Source: Acorus gramineus
Lineage: Eukaryota; Streptophyta; Magnoliopsida; Acorales; Acoraceae
Reading direction: 5' to 3'
DNA: 64,000 bases
NCBI GenBank assembly: GCA_030737835.1
Contig: JAUJYN010000012.1
Location: forward strand, 2,878,208 to 2,942,207
Shown: positions 1 to 12,269 of the stretch, one piece after another
Layout: each line of letters opens with the position of its first letter
Numbering within the stretch: position 1 is the stretch's first letter
The notes under the pieces: generated by a model
The model's input: the letters and a program-made list of their open reading frames with translations, nothing else
The model's database searches: none
Told to the model about the DNA's origin: nothing
Program-made: the position numbers and the translations under genes

Positions 1-522
1 CGGCATGCCCCGATACCAGAACACCACACACTAGTAAGAAAGTCAATCTCCTTACATCTCCCAGATGCCAAGCCAACTTTGACGAAGTTGCAATTTATAA
101 GACCATTAATTGATAGATGTAAAAAGCACACTAAAATAATTAAGACCTTCCAAAACAATACTTCAACAGTAAGATTCTATACTTGTACCCACCTCAAAAA
201 AAAATACAACTCCACACCCATAAAAAGAAGATAAATCCAAAATAACAAGAATTATGACTTGTGAATAAAATATATACAGATAAATGTATGCATATATGGT
301 ACATTGTGTGTGTATAATATAAACGCACACAACTGAATAGATCAAATAACTCTTCAAGAAATATGACAAATACAAGTCAAAGCAACAGGGGTACACATAT
401 ATCCTCCAACAGAGTGAACGTACAGATAGAAACACCATTCTATAACTCGCACAAGTGATACCATCTTCATGTATAAAGCACTGTAGAAATTACTTAAAAT
501 GAAAAAAAAAATGAAAATTTAC

Positions 523-3500
523 CTTGTTTTTCAGAAATATGTTATTATATTTCTCTTCAAAACCCTTCTGCTTCTCATTTAGTTGCCTAGTCAATGAGAC
601 TCCTGGGTTTTATCAACAAAAGCATCATAAGGAAAAAAATGCAACAGAGTGGAGCAATTTGCATTGAATAGAGGAAATTCTGTAATTGGTGTAGGGTTTA
701 TTTTTGAATAAAAAAACAATAGACATCCTACCTCATTTTATTAATTAGAAGCAAATGCCCAAACAAAACAAACCACTGCCTAGGTCACAGTAGAAGAGGT
801 GTCTACCATAAAGCTGGCTCACCATCCGAAAATAAGCATGGACTAATCATTGTAAAAATATTATAATTTTTAAAATTAATCCAGTGCCACAATTGTAAGG
901 CAAGATAATAGATCTGGTATATGAATAAATGTTTCAACATAGTCCTATTTACAAGATCACTTCAACAGAAAAAATTAAAAGATCATTTATGCATAATGCA
1001 GGTTGGTCTAAACCTATGAAAGTTACATAATGCTTCATTCAAGGAAAAATAAAACTCGACCATTCACCATGCGTAGGCATCGAGGGTGCTTTTTTAGGAG
1101 AATAATCTGCTGATTAAGTAGCTCCATTTGCAGTCTTCTGTTCCTTTGGAGCATCATGTAGTAGATTCCTCATGTACTCTTTGGCCTTTTCTTTTCTATG
1201 TTATTTTCATTTTTGCTGGAGTTGTGCCCCAATTATTCTCAATATATTTGTGGTAAAATTCCTAACAATTTCCTCAAAAATCATCCAAGATTTATATTTC
1301 AATTACAATAACAACAAAAAAAAAAAGGAAGAGAGATTTAAACATGCAATGTTACCCATTCTGCCCCTAATTCCTGTTATATCAGCCTAATTATGTGTTC
1401 AATTTCCAATATGCAAGGGGTGATGCAATGACACCCCTTTCTTAGAACCAGGTACCACGTTCTTATCATCTTTCTAAACATTGATCATACGATAATATTG
1501 GAGTTCTGCAGTTAAGTATGCTTGGGTGAGGCTATGACTAAAATGGTGGCATCCTAGAAAGTCCTCATGTTGCATCTCTAAAATTTCTAATTTAATAGTC
1601 ACATGCTTCTCCTATATATATATATATATATCAGATAATGATAGACATCAAAAACTTTCTTTTTAAGATGGAGGTGAGGGGAACTCGTGCCCAAACCCAC
1701 TAAGTCCGGCCCAAATCCAGCCCACTTAAATAGGCCTCTAACTACTATAATTCTTTTTTTTTTTTTGAAAAAGGTAGGAACTTTACCCTGAACAAACGAA
1801 GATGAGGGACCACTACTATTATCAGGTACTTCAAATTAACAAAGGGGGAGCTCACTTAGCAAAATGGGACCTCATTTGTAAAGCCAAAAGGATGGTGGCA
1901 TGGGCGTTCTAGATCTTTACAATATGGATAAAGACTTGCTAGGGAAATGGCTTCGGAGGTTGATTGCCGATTCAGACTCCCTTTGGATAAGAGTCGTCCA
2001 GGAGAAATATTATTGAGGGTGTCCAAGACTTTCATTGAATCCACGTCCTAAAATTGTTTTCTCTAAGGTGTGGAAGGATATTCTCAATTTGGTTCCGATT
2101 GCTAAAGAGATCCAATTCATACGGGAAATTATGTAAAAATAAGATCTTGGAAGGGCAATTGGCTCCAAGGGTCCTCTCCGGCATTACTATTCCCAAATGT
2201 ATTTCGGGCGGCTTTGGATGGAAATGATCTCATTTGTGATGCATTCACGTGTGGTGATAATTCCATTATTTGAACTCCGCGCTTACGTCGTGATCTCGTC
2301 GACGTAGAAGCGGAGGAATTGATCTCTCCTCTTGCTTCTCTCTAAGAGGTAGAGCTAAACTTGGAAGATGAGGATTCAATATTATGAATTTGTCACCTCG
2401 TCCCAGCTTCTCCATGAAGACACTCTATAGGAAACTCAATGTTAATACCTCTCAAGACATTCCTACCACTCATTTCGAGTGTCTCATTGCGCTCTTTTGA
2501 AGATCTGGTGTTTTATGTGGCTTCGTACTCATGACAAAGTTCTCATCAAGATCAACCGATTGAAGTGGGCTCAAGATGGTAATGGTACACGTGAGCTATG
2601 TGGGGTGGAAGAAGAATCTAGAGATCACATCTTCTTTGGGTGTTCTTTTAGGGCATGTTTAGATATGGTGCAAATGGGGGTGGGTTCTCATTTGCACTGG
2701 GTCAAACAAAAATAAATGTTTGGTTACGATAAATAGGGGTATCAAATAAATGCTCAGTGTTCCCATTTGTACCGTTTTATGGGGTAAACAAACTCACAAC
2801 CAACCCATGTGTTTTCATTTGTAATAACATTTATTTGCACATGGGGTTTACTTTTTTATGTCAAAAATAATCAATCGGTCTCTCTCTCTTCCTTGACTCT
2901 CCATCTTCTCACCTTATGTGATCTCTTTTGCAATTATTCCTCTTCCAATGGTCTTTCTCTTTATCTTTCTGTTTATTAATTTGTTTTTGCAGTTTGATTT
3001 GATATTTTTCTTTTCTTTATTTTGGGATTTCAGATCTAGGTCTCATTCGGGTCTTTTTTTTTATTTTGTTTTGCCGCTTGATTCTACTTCTATTCGTTTC
3101 TTAATTTGGGTCTTGTTTTTAGGTTAGAATTTTTTATTTTTTTTAATTTAATTTTGGGATTTCAGACGTAGATTTCATTTGGGTCTTTTTTATCTGCCTC
3201 ATTTTTTTTATTCTATTTGTGTTAGTGCTTCCAAAAAAAGGTGCATCATTCCTCTTTTTTTATTTCTTTTTTCAAATGTAGTGTGAATTTAAATTTATGT
3301 TTGTGAATTCATGTTATAATTAAAAAAAAAAAAAGAATTCTAAAAAAAGATCTCATTTTTAAAATGTTAGATTCATAGTTTTTAATCAAAAATATTAAGA
3401 ACATCTTATTTGAGTATCCCATTACTGCATGCCATTATGTTATACATGATATTTTATTGAAAGAAATACATATATGATATGATTTAAAATTTACTAAAAT

Positions 3501-6500
3501 AGAATTTTTGAGGGTTGTAGGGATTTAATGAATCTGAAAATTATCAAAACAAATGGCACGATGAATTTTTTTTAACATCAATTGAAAAGATTTGATAAGA
3601 TAAAGATGATATTGAACTATGAATTTGTCATATATATATATATATTAGAAGGAAAAAAGAGATAGAATAATCTGATGTGTATGACATTATTCCAAGTGAT
3701 AATTGATAAGATATTTGAACTTATCCCAAATAATAAAATTTATATAATCTAAATCAAAATAGGAAAGGCCACGTTGAAATTGGTGGAAAAAAAAATTGTT
3801 AAGATTTAATTAGATAAGGTTAATTGTGAACTTTGAATTGGTCATATGTTTGATTTTAAAAAAAGGGATAGATTATCTATTATGTAGGAAAAAAATTAGG
3901 TGATATTGTTATTTTTTGAACTTTTTAAAATGTTCTTTAACTTTTATTTTTTTTAAATAATAACATATAAAAAAACAAAGGACACGTTGAAAATAATTTA
4001 GGTGATAAGATTATTTAGTCAATTTTTTATAATCTTATGAAACTTATATGTTTTTGTAATAAAATTTATTAATAATTTTGAAATATTTATTGTTATTATA
4101 TTTTTTATATTTATAATTTGATATTAATGCATGTATATGAAAAATAATATTTTTCAAATTTATAGAATCAAACAATTTCGCATGGGTGAGACAAACAGCT
4201 GCAAATAGAAACACATGTATAAATGACAACACATCATGAAAACAGACAAACATGTGCAAACAATATACAATGGTTTCTCTGCACGTGAAATGTAAAATTT
4301 GCCTGTGGAGGAAAACACGTCCAAATAATCACTGCATCCAAACGTGTCCTTAGCATATATGGACAAAGGTGGAGTCGACCCTTGGTTCATGTTGTTCTTT
4401 CAACGAGATCGAAGGAATCTGGCATTGGTTCCGGAAGAGGCGCAAGCGAGGTGATCAAATCAATCTTGCAAAATTCCAATGTCTAATCCCTCATCCAGTG
4501 TGTTGGGGTATTTAATTCACGCAACGAATGCATCTTCCAACACAAGAGTCTATTTTGAGAACACTTGGGCAACTATTTCCTCGAATCTCAAAGATTGGGT
4601 CACCATTATTTTGGAAGTGGAGACTCCATCCATTATGGGCAATCTATGGTTCGGGAGGTGACGCATTCGGTATTTTGGGCAGAGGGCCCCCTTTCCTTTT
4701 CTTTCCTCATTTCCACTTCTATGCTTTGTTCCTTTTTTAATTCTGTAAGGAAATCTCTCATCTCCTTTGTTCGGGAGTTTTCTAATAAGAAGCTCCTAAT
4801 TTATCCTCAAAAAAACCAAAGTGTGATAATTTTTTCACCAAAATTCTACCTTTTCCAAAACAAATCTGTTCAACATTGATACTCTTCAAGTTACTAAACT
4901 AAATATAAATCCTGTTTGTCTTTCCTGAGATGTGCAGTAGCGAAACTAATGTTGAATGATCGAAGTCATCGAACAAAGGAAGATCAAATTGCTTGGATCA
5001 GACAAATTAAGCCTCCTCGTTCATGAACTACTCCAGATATTTTGCAATATATTACCAAATGTGCACTAAAAAGGAGAGGGAACAGGGAAGCAAAGAGATC
5101 TGCTTCCAAATTGTTGGAAATATCAAGTACCAAATGGTTAAATCCATGATTTAGGAAAGTCAAGTTTAGGTTTTGTCAAATCAATAGGGAGGAAAAAGGG
5201 CTAATACATCAGCCAAGGATGGAAAACCAAAAAGAGACAACATCAATAATACATGTACTTCTGTTACCCACCTGAACCTATTGCACCAGTTGATGTTATT
5301 TTTACATCAGCTTTCCTCTTGAGTCTCAACAAAAAAATTTCAAACATTTTGTGAATGGAGTGGGGTCAGAGTATATACTCTCAATGTAAATTGGTCATCT
5401 CAACAATAAACTCCAGAGATGAAATTATACAACTAATCACGCATTCAAGAAGAAATCAAAGATTTTGTAATCGTTAATCCCAGCTGCTGCGTCAACTTTA
5501 TGGCTAATCAGGAATCAAGTCATTTTCAAAGGAGCCACCCTGATCTTTGGGAATATACGGGACGACATGGAAAGCTTCATAAAGGCCTGGGTTTGCTGCT
5601 GTGCAGGGGATGCTAGGGCGTTTTTTAATAGAGGAAAATTTGTGTTTGAGGCATAGTCCTTTCAGTTTTGTGGAGCAGGAGAGGCTGTATACACCTTGTT
5701 TACTGACCCCAGTCCTTGCATTCTCTTCCCTTTTTTTCTTCACTTTGTTTTGTATTTGTTTGGTTGTGGTAACACTTTTTTTTGGCCTCCTCTTTCTTTA
5801 ATACAAGGTGGTGACAGGCCCACCAGATTCATTCAAAAGAAAAAGTAATCAAAACTAATGTTAGTTAGAATATAAACCTGTAAGGCTGTTGACACGTTCA
5901 ATAACTCTTGAATTCTTCAGACCAGTTGCAGATACAAAAGCAACATCCATTTTGACAGGAAGATTCCCAGAAATCTATAAATATGAAGAAGAAAATCATA
6001 AAACAGTGGCAACAGAGATAATCATGCTCACACTAGGAAATTAGAGCTTTATATTGAGAAGAAATTGTAAATCCAAGAAGCATTTGACAAATCACAAAAA
6101 AAGAAATATCAGATCTTGAATAGCATTTCTTAATCATTTAGGAGTACCTGGAAAATGACAATGTTAGGAGAATTTTCAGATGCGTCCGGTAGCTGGAGTT
6201 GCCCTGTTTTTCTTGCCTAAAGCACAAGTCAACAAAAATTAAGTATGAAGAAGAGCTTCAAAATTTCTGAAGTGAAAATTGACAGATAGAAATGCTGTTG
6301 ATGGACAATTGACAATACTACTTGTCATGAGCAATTAACTCTAAGGGAAACTGAAGGCATACATTGACTCCTAAAGTACCCAGCAACAGCTCAGTTAAAT
6401 TGTGCATGTGAGGAGTTTTGAGCCCAGCATAGTGGATATCCAGGTTATCCTACAAAAAGGAAAGGAAAAAAATCAGAAGACAATTATATCTAGAAAAATG

Positions 6501-9500
6501 ACAATCAGGAAACAGAATTAAGCATGACTTTGCAAATGGAATACATATTATGATTAAAATTTGGACTTTCAGCGGAAAGTCATAGCACACGCTTTGCATA
6601 GTATAGACAAATTAATTTTATGCAAGGAATGTAACCTATACTAGTTTAGATGTGCGTTGTTCATAAAGAGAGTGGCTGATGAAAATGGATGTATTAGCCT
6701 CTTGGGATATAGGCTGCTTTCTTGTGTTTTTCTTTGAAATATCTAATATTATATTTAGTTCTAGAGGGATCAACAAGGACATGCCAAGGAAATAAACAGT
6801 CCTTTTTTTCTTGAAAGAAACGGAAACTTAATTATATTCCAAAGAAAGGGAATGCCCAAAGGATACGAACAAAACAAATAGAAGAAAACACCCACCTTAG
6901 AGTCCCTAGTAGAAGAGAAATCTACTGAGACTCTAGGAGTCTAGGTAAGGCAAAACACCACACTAATTGATTTTCTATTCAAGGCTAATAGACTTCAAGA
7001 GATAGCTCCATCATGAAAACTTCTTTATCTGAAAACAAAAAATTGAGAAATGGAAGGAACCCTACCACCATGTTTCATTAAGAAAGTTAGGGTACAGTTC
7101 TAAAAGGCTGAAAGAGAATTTAGCCCATGAAGTTTTGGATGGGTTCCTAACAATGTATGCACAAAAAACAGCAAGGAACTTTTTATACACGAGTAAAAAA
7201 AAAAGGTCTCGCGGAAATCTCCTATAATTATGTTCGTTTAGTTCATCAAGGTTTAAAAACAATATTCTTTTAGACAACTCACACAAACAATAAGCTTTTT
7301 AAGATAGGTAGTCATCCTGCCACGATATCTTACATATAAACGAAGTACAATGTAACCAAAAAGGAAAGAAAAAATACATCATAAGCCAGAAGCCGCAGTA
7401 GAAGAGTTAACTACTGCAACAACCAACCCGCACAAGCTTACTCCTCAATTAACTATTTTCCTCTGGCCGAACAACCCCCAATCATTTGGCACCAACCCTC
7501 TATCATGTATGTTGTGCAATGCAGAGAATGAAAATAATCAAGCATCTGTTTTGCTTATGTCTGGTTGCTCCAAACATTTGGAGGTAGTTCAAATCATCGT
7601 GGCACCAGTAGCTTGAGCAAAAAGGTAAAAAAAATACATTGTAAGCCAAAAGTAGAGTCAAAACTACTGCAATGACAAGCCCTTACAAGCTTATTCTTCA
7701 ATTAACAATTTTCCTCCTAGTGAATGCCTCTATAATAGTCATCAAACGACCCTCTATCACAAGCAAAACACCGTAGGCAACAAATGACCCTCTATCATGT
7801 GTGTTGTGAAATGCAGAGGATAAAACGACCAAGCATTTGTTTTTTGTTTCTGTCCGGTAGCTCGAAACATCTAGAGGTGGCTCAAATCATCATGGGCACC
7901 AGTAGCTCAAGCAAAAAAAGAAGAAAAAATACATCGTAAGCAAGGAGCAGCATGGCAGAGTTAACTACTGCCATAATCAGCTCACACATGCATGCTAATC
8001 AATTAACAATTTTCCTCCCTTTGAACAACCCTCTATCATAAGCAAAACATCGTAGGCATTGAACGGCCCTCTATCCTGACTATTGTGCAATGTGAAAGAT
8101 GGAAATGAGCATCCATTTTGCTTATGTCCGGTAGTACAAAACATCTGGAGGTTGCTCGGAGTTGCTACAAGGATGTCGGTGATGTGGGAAGTGGGGCAGT
8201 GGGGAAGAGGGAACTTCACATCATTGGAGGAGATGTGGGAAGTGGGGAAGAGGCTGAGAAACAGAGGACATAGGAGCATGAAAGCTAACATCTCTCAGTC
8301 CCTTATTCTGGCGACATTCTGGTCCATTTGGCTTATGAGAAACCAAATCATCTTTAAGGGTATTACTTTGCACGAAAATATTTTGTAGGTGGTTGTTCAA
8401 TTCATCAAGAATTTTTTTTGAGGAAAATATAGGAGAATCTTATTTCAAGAAACCCCCGGATTTAGGAGGCGAGGGATCTCCTTACAATAAAAGAAAAGGA
8501 AAATTACAATTCATCAAGAATTGGGGTCAGTTTAGTGCCGAGGAGAGTCGTGTTTTGCACATACGGGTCAGTTTAGTGCCGGGGAGAGTCGTGTTTTGTA
8601 CATAAGGGTAAGTTCACCATTGAGTAGGTCATAGTTGCCTTGTGGTGTGGAGACTGTGATTTTGGTAGGCCTCTTTTACTGTAATCGTGGACTAAGTGAT
8701 TTTGTCTTTCATGTTGTTTGTGATCAGACATTCTCTTCTTTTTAATAAAATGGGTAGAATGCCTATCACTTTTTCAAAAAGAAAAAAGGGATTTTCCCCC
8801 CACAAATGAAACCTAGTTAGACATTCTCTTATTTTATAAATGTCTTTATTTTATATTACTAATATTTGTTCGGAGATCCCTCGTTTCCTTTTGTTCAGGG
8901 TTATCTATTAAGAAGATCGCACCTATGTTTATCTCAAAAAAAAAAATTCAAACACAACATCTAAGGGAAACGTTGATACCTGGTTGTTTTTCCTAGGAAT
9001 TTAAAAAACAAACAGGGATCACTAGATAAATACGTAATCATGCAAATATAGAGCTTAAAAGAACTTTGGATTCATCTTGGACATTGGAAAAGATGGAAAA
9101 AAACCCCATAATTGACAAACATCAACAAAGTGTCAATCCCTAGAGTTATTTAAAAGATCAAACAGAAAAACTCATAAAAGTTACAAAAAAGAATATATTA
9201 TGAAACTTAACCCAAATTATTGGAGAACACAAACCGTTGACGTTAAATGGAGTTCCCAGGCACCAACATCCTGGTGTGACCCTGATGCCAAAACAGTATT
9301 GTCACGAGAAACCAACTCCTCGGCGATGCTTATGGAGGCACCCTCTTCGTTGGCCAGATAGAAGAAAAGATTCGCAGTTTTGAAGTTTGCACTGTCGAGC
9401 CTACAGGAGTACATAAATCAAATTTGATTTGATTTCTTACAACAACAAGAACAGTATAAGCTAAATAATATGTGATGGAACCACAAGGGTCGAAAAGACC

Positions 9501-12034
9501 TTGGTTGTCTACTTGTTTTTTTTTTTACTGGTAGACAACATGAGAAACCAAATGGTATATCATTAATGAAAAATCAATTCTCCACTGGGAGGGTTGGCTG
9601 TTTGATTGCCCAGGAAAAAATCATGAACATAGAGTTTGGGTTCTCATCACTCTAAAGCAAAATCAATAAATATTAGACCATGTCCCAGCATGTTACAACC
9701 ACAAAGAGAATTTCACACTGATTGAGATGAGTTCCATGACTTATTGTTAATTTGATGGCAACATTCTTTTGAATTGCAACCTCAAGAGACAGAAGAGGAA
9801 GTAAAATATATTGTGCCAGAAAACAATGTTGATGGCAATGAAGGAAACTTGCCTTAACGTTAAACCAATGCGAAAAGTACAAAATCAGTACTTTAACTAA
9901 TATTAGGATCAACCATTCATTTTATAATTTATGAAACATTTTCCTTGGAAAAGAACTGAGAAGCAGTTGAAACATGGAAATGAATAAATTGGATCTTGTA
10001 GTCTTGCACCTTGTATTTACTGTACCCGTTTCAGAACCTGGGAGATTGATGGATGAGTTTGGAATTTGAGTTGATGTGTTTGGGGACTACTCTCTCCCAT
10101 TGAAGCTTAGTAAAGCCTTGATGGCTTTATGAGAATAGTTTGCACTTTTATTTCTCGTCACAAATCTTCTTCTTGTTTTTTTTTCTGATGAAAAGATAGT
10201 ACCCTTCCAAAATTTCATTAAGAATTTAATAGGGGCCCAAAGCATACAAAAGACACCTCAGAGGGTGACAAACCCCAAAAGGTGAATTTAGCAGAAGTGA
10301 GATTCTCCCTGCCAAAATTTCTTATGACTGATAAATGGCCTTTACTTAATGAAAATTATTTAAAAATATTTTCAGATTTTTCTATAGTTCTTAATATTCT
10401 ATATATATTTTTTGGCATTTCTAAAGGAAAACATGGAATTCTCATTAAACCATGCTCTCACCTTTCTTCACAAAAAAAGAAAAGAACAAAAAGGAAATTC
10501 ATATGCTATTGCATAGTCCAATTGCACATTCATTTAATGTGATTTGGGTCACAATACGCCCATCTTTTATTAGGTTCACCAGGAAAACATTCATATCTCA
10601 GATAGCATAGTTTCCATAAAGTTGTTTGGATCTTCCAATGTTAGGTCAACATGCTTCTTCAATTGACCCTTTTTTTATACTGGTCTCAAAAAGATGACAG
10701 CTGCTAGTTCATATTCTTACAAAAACTGGCTGCATTTGTTCATTCACAGAAAAAAAAAACTTCATGATGGGACACGTCCTGTCTATGGATTTAGGAGCAG
10801 AACCATCAACTACTCAGGCCATTTTCACTGACCTTTAAAAGACTGACAATGTAGCACAGCATATTGCCATAATTCCCAGAAAATAAAATAAAAGCCTTAA
10901 AACTTACTCTTCCTTTTGCACTTCTAGGCGGACTGCCCAGTCTCCGCCATATCCGCTACCATCACTCTTGGATTTCAAGAAGCTAGTCGTCAAGACCTGT
11001 CCGTGGTCCACCAGCACTTGACGTCCGTAATCCCGCCCATTGTGGTCTGTCCAACCATACTTGCTGAGGTCATCAGAGTGTTGGCAGACATGCCTCATAA
11101 CATACTGCCCATCCTTGATACCGATCCACATCAATCCAGCAATCAATGATCTTGGTGTCCTACAAGATACATGTCCACCGATTATTTTTATCTATGAAAT
11201 GAGGAAAAACAAATGCCGGTAAAAATAAAACAAATTCGGCACTATTTAAAGATTATCTCAAAGACCATCTTTCCTGATTACAATGATTGATGAATTGATG
11301 AACTCTTCTAAAAAGTTACAACAGCTTCTGTGTATATAAAAGCACATTGCATGTTGAAGCCTGAAGGGTCTCTCAAGCTCCAAAATTTACAGTAATAAGT
11401 AGAAAGAATCGGTTGATTATCAGCCAATTTTAATATTAAACACGAAACCTTTATGTTTCTCCTAAAGATCTCACATTTCAATCAACCCTTCGCATCTCCA
11501 ACCACCACAAAACAACAAACAACCAGATACATAAAAAAAAATAAAACTTCTTTGAAGTCGAAAAGTGCAAACATCAAACGATACCTCGCACGGATACCGA
11601 GGTAGACCTGAGGGCGGTACGTCCCCCAATACAGGCTCTCCCTGTGCTCCCCTTGAAACTGCGACAAAACAAACACAACACCATGAAAACCTCCACCAAA
11701 CACCCAATACCACAAAACGGGAGACCTCGGAATTCGTGCTTGCCTGAGGAAGATCCATCATCTTCGGTGCGGCCAGGGGCGTGACGACGCTCAGCACATC
11801 CTCCCCGGGCATTTCATAGTAGTAGATCAGGGACGCGGCGACCAGGAAGGCGAGGAGTCCGAACCCCAAGAGGGTCTTGATATTCGCGTCGAAGACCCGG
11901 ATAGCGAAGCGGTCGCCGGGACGCCTCGGCCTCGGCCTGCGGTTGCGTGGGGGGGCGTTGGATGGCGCCGATTCCGAGGAGCTCGGATCGGTCTTCGACC
12001 GCGCGTGTCTTCTGTTGCGGTCTCCAGGCGTCAT
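523..12034 (-). CDS. GCS1: Mannosyl-oligosaccharide glucosidase (alpha-glucosidase I), 5' part, 8 exons
   Basis: Glucosidase I removes the outermost glucose from Glc3Man9GlcNAc2 on new glycoproteins in the ER. Exons in transcript order: 11744-12034, 11585-11658, 10908-11159, 9235-9400, 6363-6449, 6148-6216, 5878-5974 and 523-602. All join in frame and give 372 codons. The product starts with a basic Ser/Pro-rich cytosolic tail, then a membrane anchor at about residues 52-72 (type II). The conserved GH63 N-terminal stretch follows, with FQGEHRESLYWGTYRP, GLMWIGIKDG, YGWTDHNGRDYGRQ, GYGGDWAVRL and LQLPD. These match plant GCS1 in order and spacing. The catalytic (alpha/alpha)6 barrel is not here; its exons must lie left of position 1. 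Intron 1 has a GC donor; the other junctions seen are GT-AG. Intron 7 (603-5877, 5.3 kb) and intron 4 (6450-9234) are swollen by LINE sequence. The ATG at 12034 is the only sensible start. Confidence 0.95.
1810..2715 (+). mobile_element. LINE fragment in GCS1 intron 7 (RT tail and zf-RVT region)
   Basis: Broken reading frames on the plus strand resemble the C-terminal part of plant non-LTR retrotransposon ORF2. One piece (about 1860-2010) has the LLGKWLRRLI..SLWIRVV pattern. Another (2479-2715) has the zinc-binding RT tail: a KIWCFMWL start, then CGVEEESRDHIFFGC. Frames are shifted and stops are present. It is antisense to GCS1 and spliced out with the intron. Confidence 0.7.
2716..4378. other. 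AT-rich intron sequence, no gene seen
   Basis: Low-complexity AT- and T-rich DNA inside GCS1 intron 7. I see no coding pattern, no clear terminal repeats, and only short homopolymers and a (TA)n tract near 3631-3645. Confidence 0.4.
4379..4820 (+). mobile_element. LINE 3'-end fragment in GCS1 intron 7
   Basis: Degraded plus-strand frames include TRVYFENTWATIS...EVETPSI (4479-4661). This resembles a minus-strand LINE piece at about 41300-41490 ([11 protein letters not shown]...GVDTPSI), so both likely come from one LINE family. The end (TTCGGGAGTTTTCTAATAAG, then an A-rich tail near 4806) resembles the tail near 8880-8950. Frameshifted and non-functional. Confidence 0.5.
5490..5845 (+). mobile_element. 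Short LINE-like 3' terminus in GCS1 intron 7
   Basis: T-rich plus-strand sequence ends with a short run downstream of a TTTAATACAAGGTGGTGACA-type tail and an A-rich end (about 5835-5845). This is the form of a plant LINE 3' untranslated end. There is little protein evidence, so the assignment is tentative. It ends just before GCS1 exon 7. Confidence 0.35.
7371..8163 (+). repeat. Three tandem copies of a 240-300 bp LINE-derived unit in GCS1 intron 4
   Basis: Three successive units start near 7371, 7628 and 7926. Each opens with a variant of AAATACATCGTAAGC and then AACTACTGC. Each later has ATTAACAATTTTCCTCC, CCCTCTATCA, TTGTGCAATGCAGAG and TTTTGCTTATGTC, followed by a CATCTGGAGGT variant. 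The end of each unit reads in part like a LINE zinc-binding tail. The copies are diverged, so the duplication is old. The third copy runs into a longer LINE fragment. Confidence 0.7.
8070..8760 (+). mobile_element. LINE ORF2 C-terminal fragment in GCS1 intron 4
   Basis: The plus-strand frame 8083-8388 encodes the hallmark tail of plant LINE ORF2: EHPFCLCPVVQNIWRLL, a spacer, then ATFWSIWLMRNQIIFKG. After a stop it continues as T-rich 3' sequence, ending in TTTTTAATAAAATGGG near 8740. Antisense to GCS1, truncated at the 5' side and joined to the tandem copies on its left. Confidence 0.7.
11659..11743 (-). other. GCS1 intron 1 with GC-AG splice sites
   Basis: This intron starts with GC instead of GT (sense CAG|GCAAGC) and ends CGCAG. 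Using it joins MDLPQ to FQGEH with no gap or insertion relative to my memory of plant GCS1. The nearest usable GT donor is 33 bp further in and would insert 11 residues. GC donors are a known minor class (about 1 percent of plant introns) and usually have a strong AG|GCAAG context, as seen here. Confidence 0.75.
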
Positions 12035-12217
12035 CGTGTGATGGTTGGGGGGGGGGGGTTAGGGTTTCGAATGGGAGATCTGCACAGCCATTTTTGGTCG
12101 CGCGAGAGAGAAAGGGTGGACCTTTGTTTTGTGGAAGGGGTTTTGGAGAGGTTGAGGAGGGAGGGTATTATCGTCATTCGAAAGATTTTAGTCAAAAGAT
12201 ACCACTTAAATTGTTTT
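12035..12217 (-). promoter_or_regulatory. Residual GCS1 5' leader/proximal promoter, cut by a MULE
   Basis: Only 183 bp separate the GCS1 start codon from the left end of a 7.2-kb Mutator element. The stretch holds a run of 12 C (sense strand), then AAACCCTAA, a telo-box-like motif common in leaders of plant housekeeping genes, and pyrimidine-rich CT tracts typical of a 5'UTR. I see no TATA box. Whatever regulatory DNA originally lay further upstream now sits beyond 19446. Confidence 0.5.
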
Positions 12218-12269
12218 GGGGAAATTAATTATGGGTCCTTGATCTTATCTTTATAATAACAATAAGTCC
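12218..12269 (+). repeat. Left terminal inverted repeat of the Ulp1 MULE
   Basis: Starts GGGGAAATTAATTATGGGTC and pairs with the reverse complement of 19386-19437. Flanked on its outside by the 9-bp duplication AATTGTTTT. Confidence 0.9.

Noticed and set aside
5275..5330. Possible extra GCS1 exon reading RLKRKADVKITSTGAIGSG on the minus strand
   Set aside because: Exons at 5878-5974 and 523-602 join directly in phase and match the family without it; no conserved block is missing between them.
7371..8163. CRISPR-like or satellite interpretation of the repeated blocks
   Set aside because: Units are long, diverged and LINE-derived in a plant intron; there are no short uniform repeats with unique spacers.
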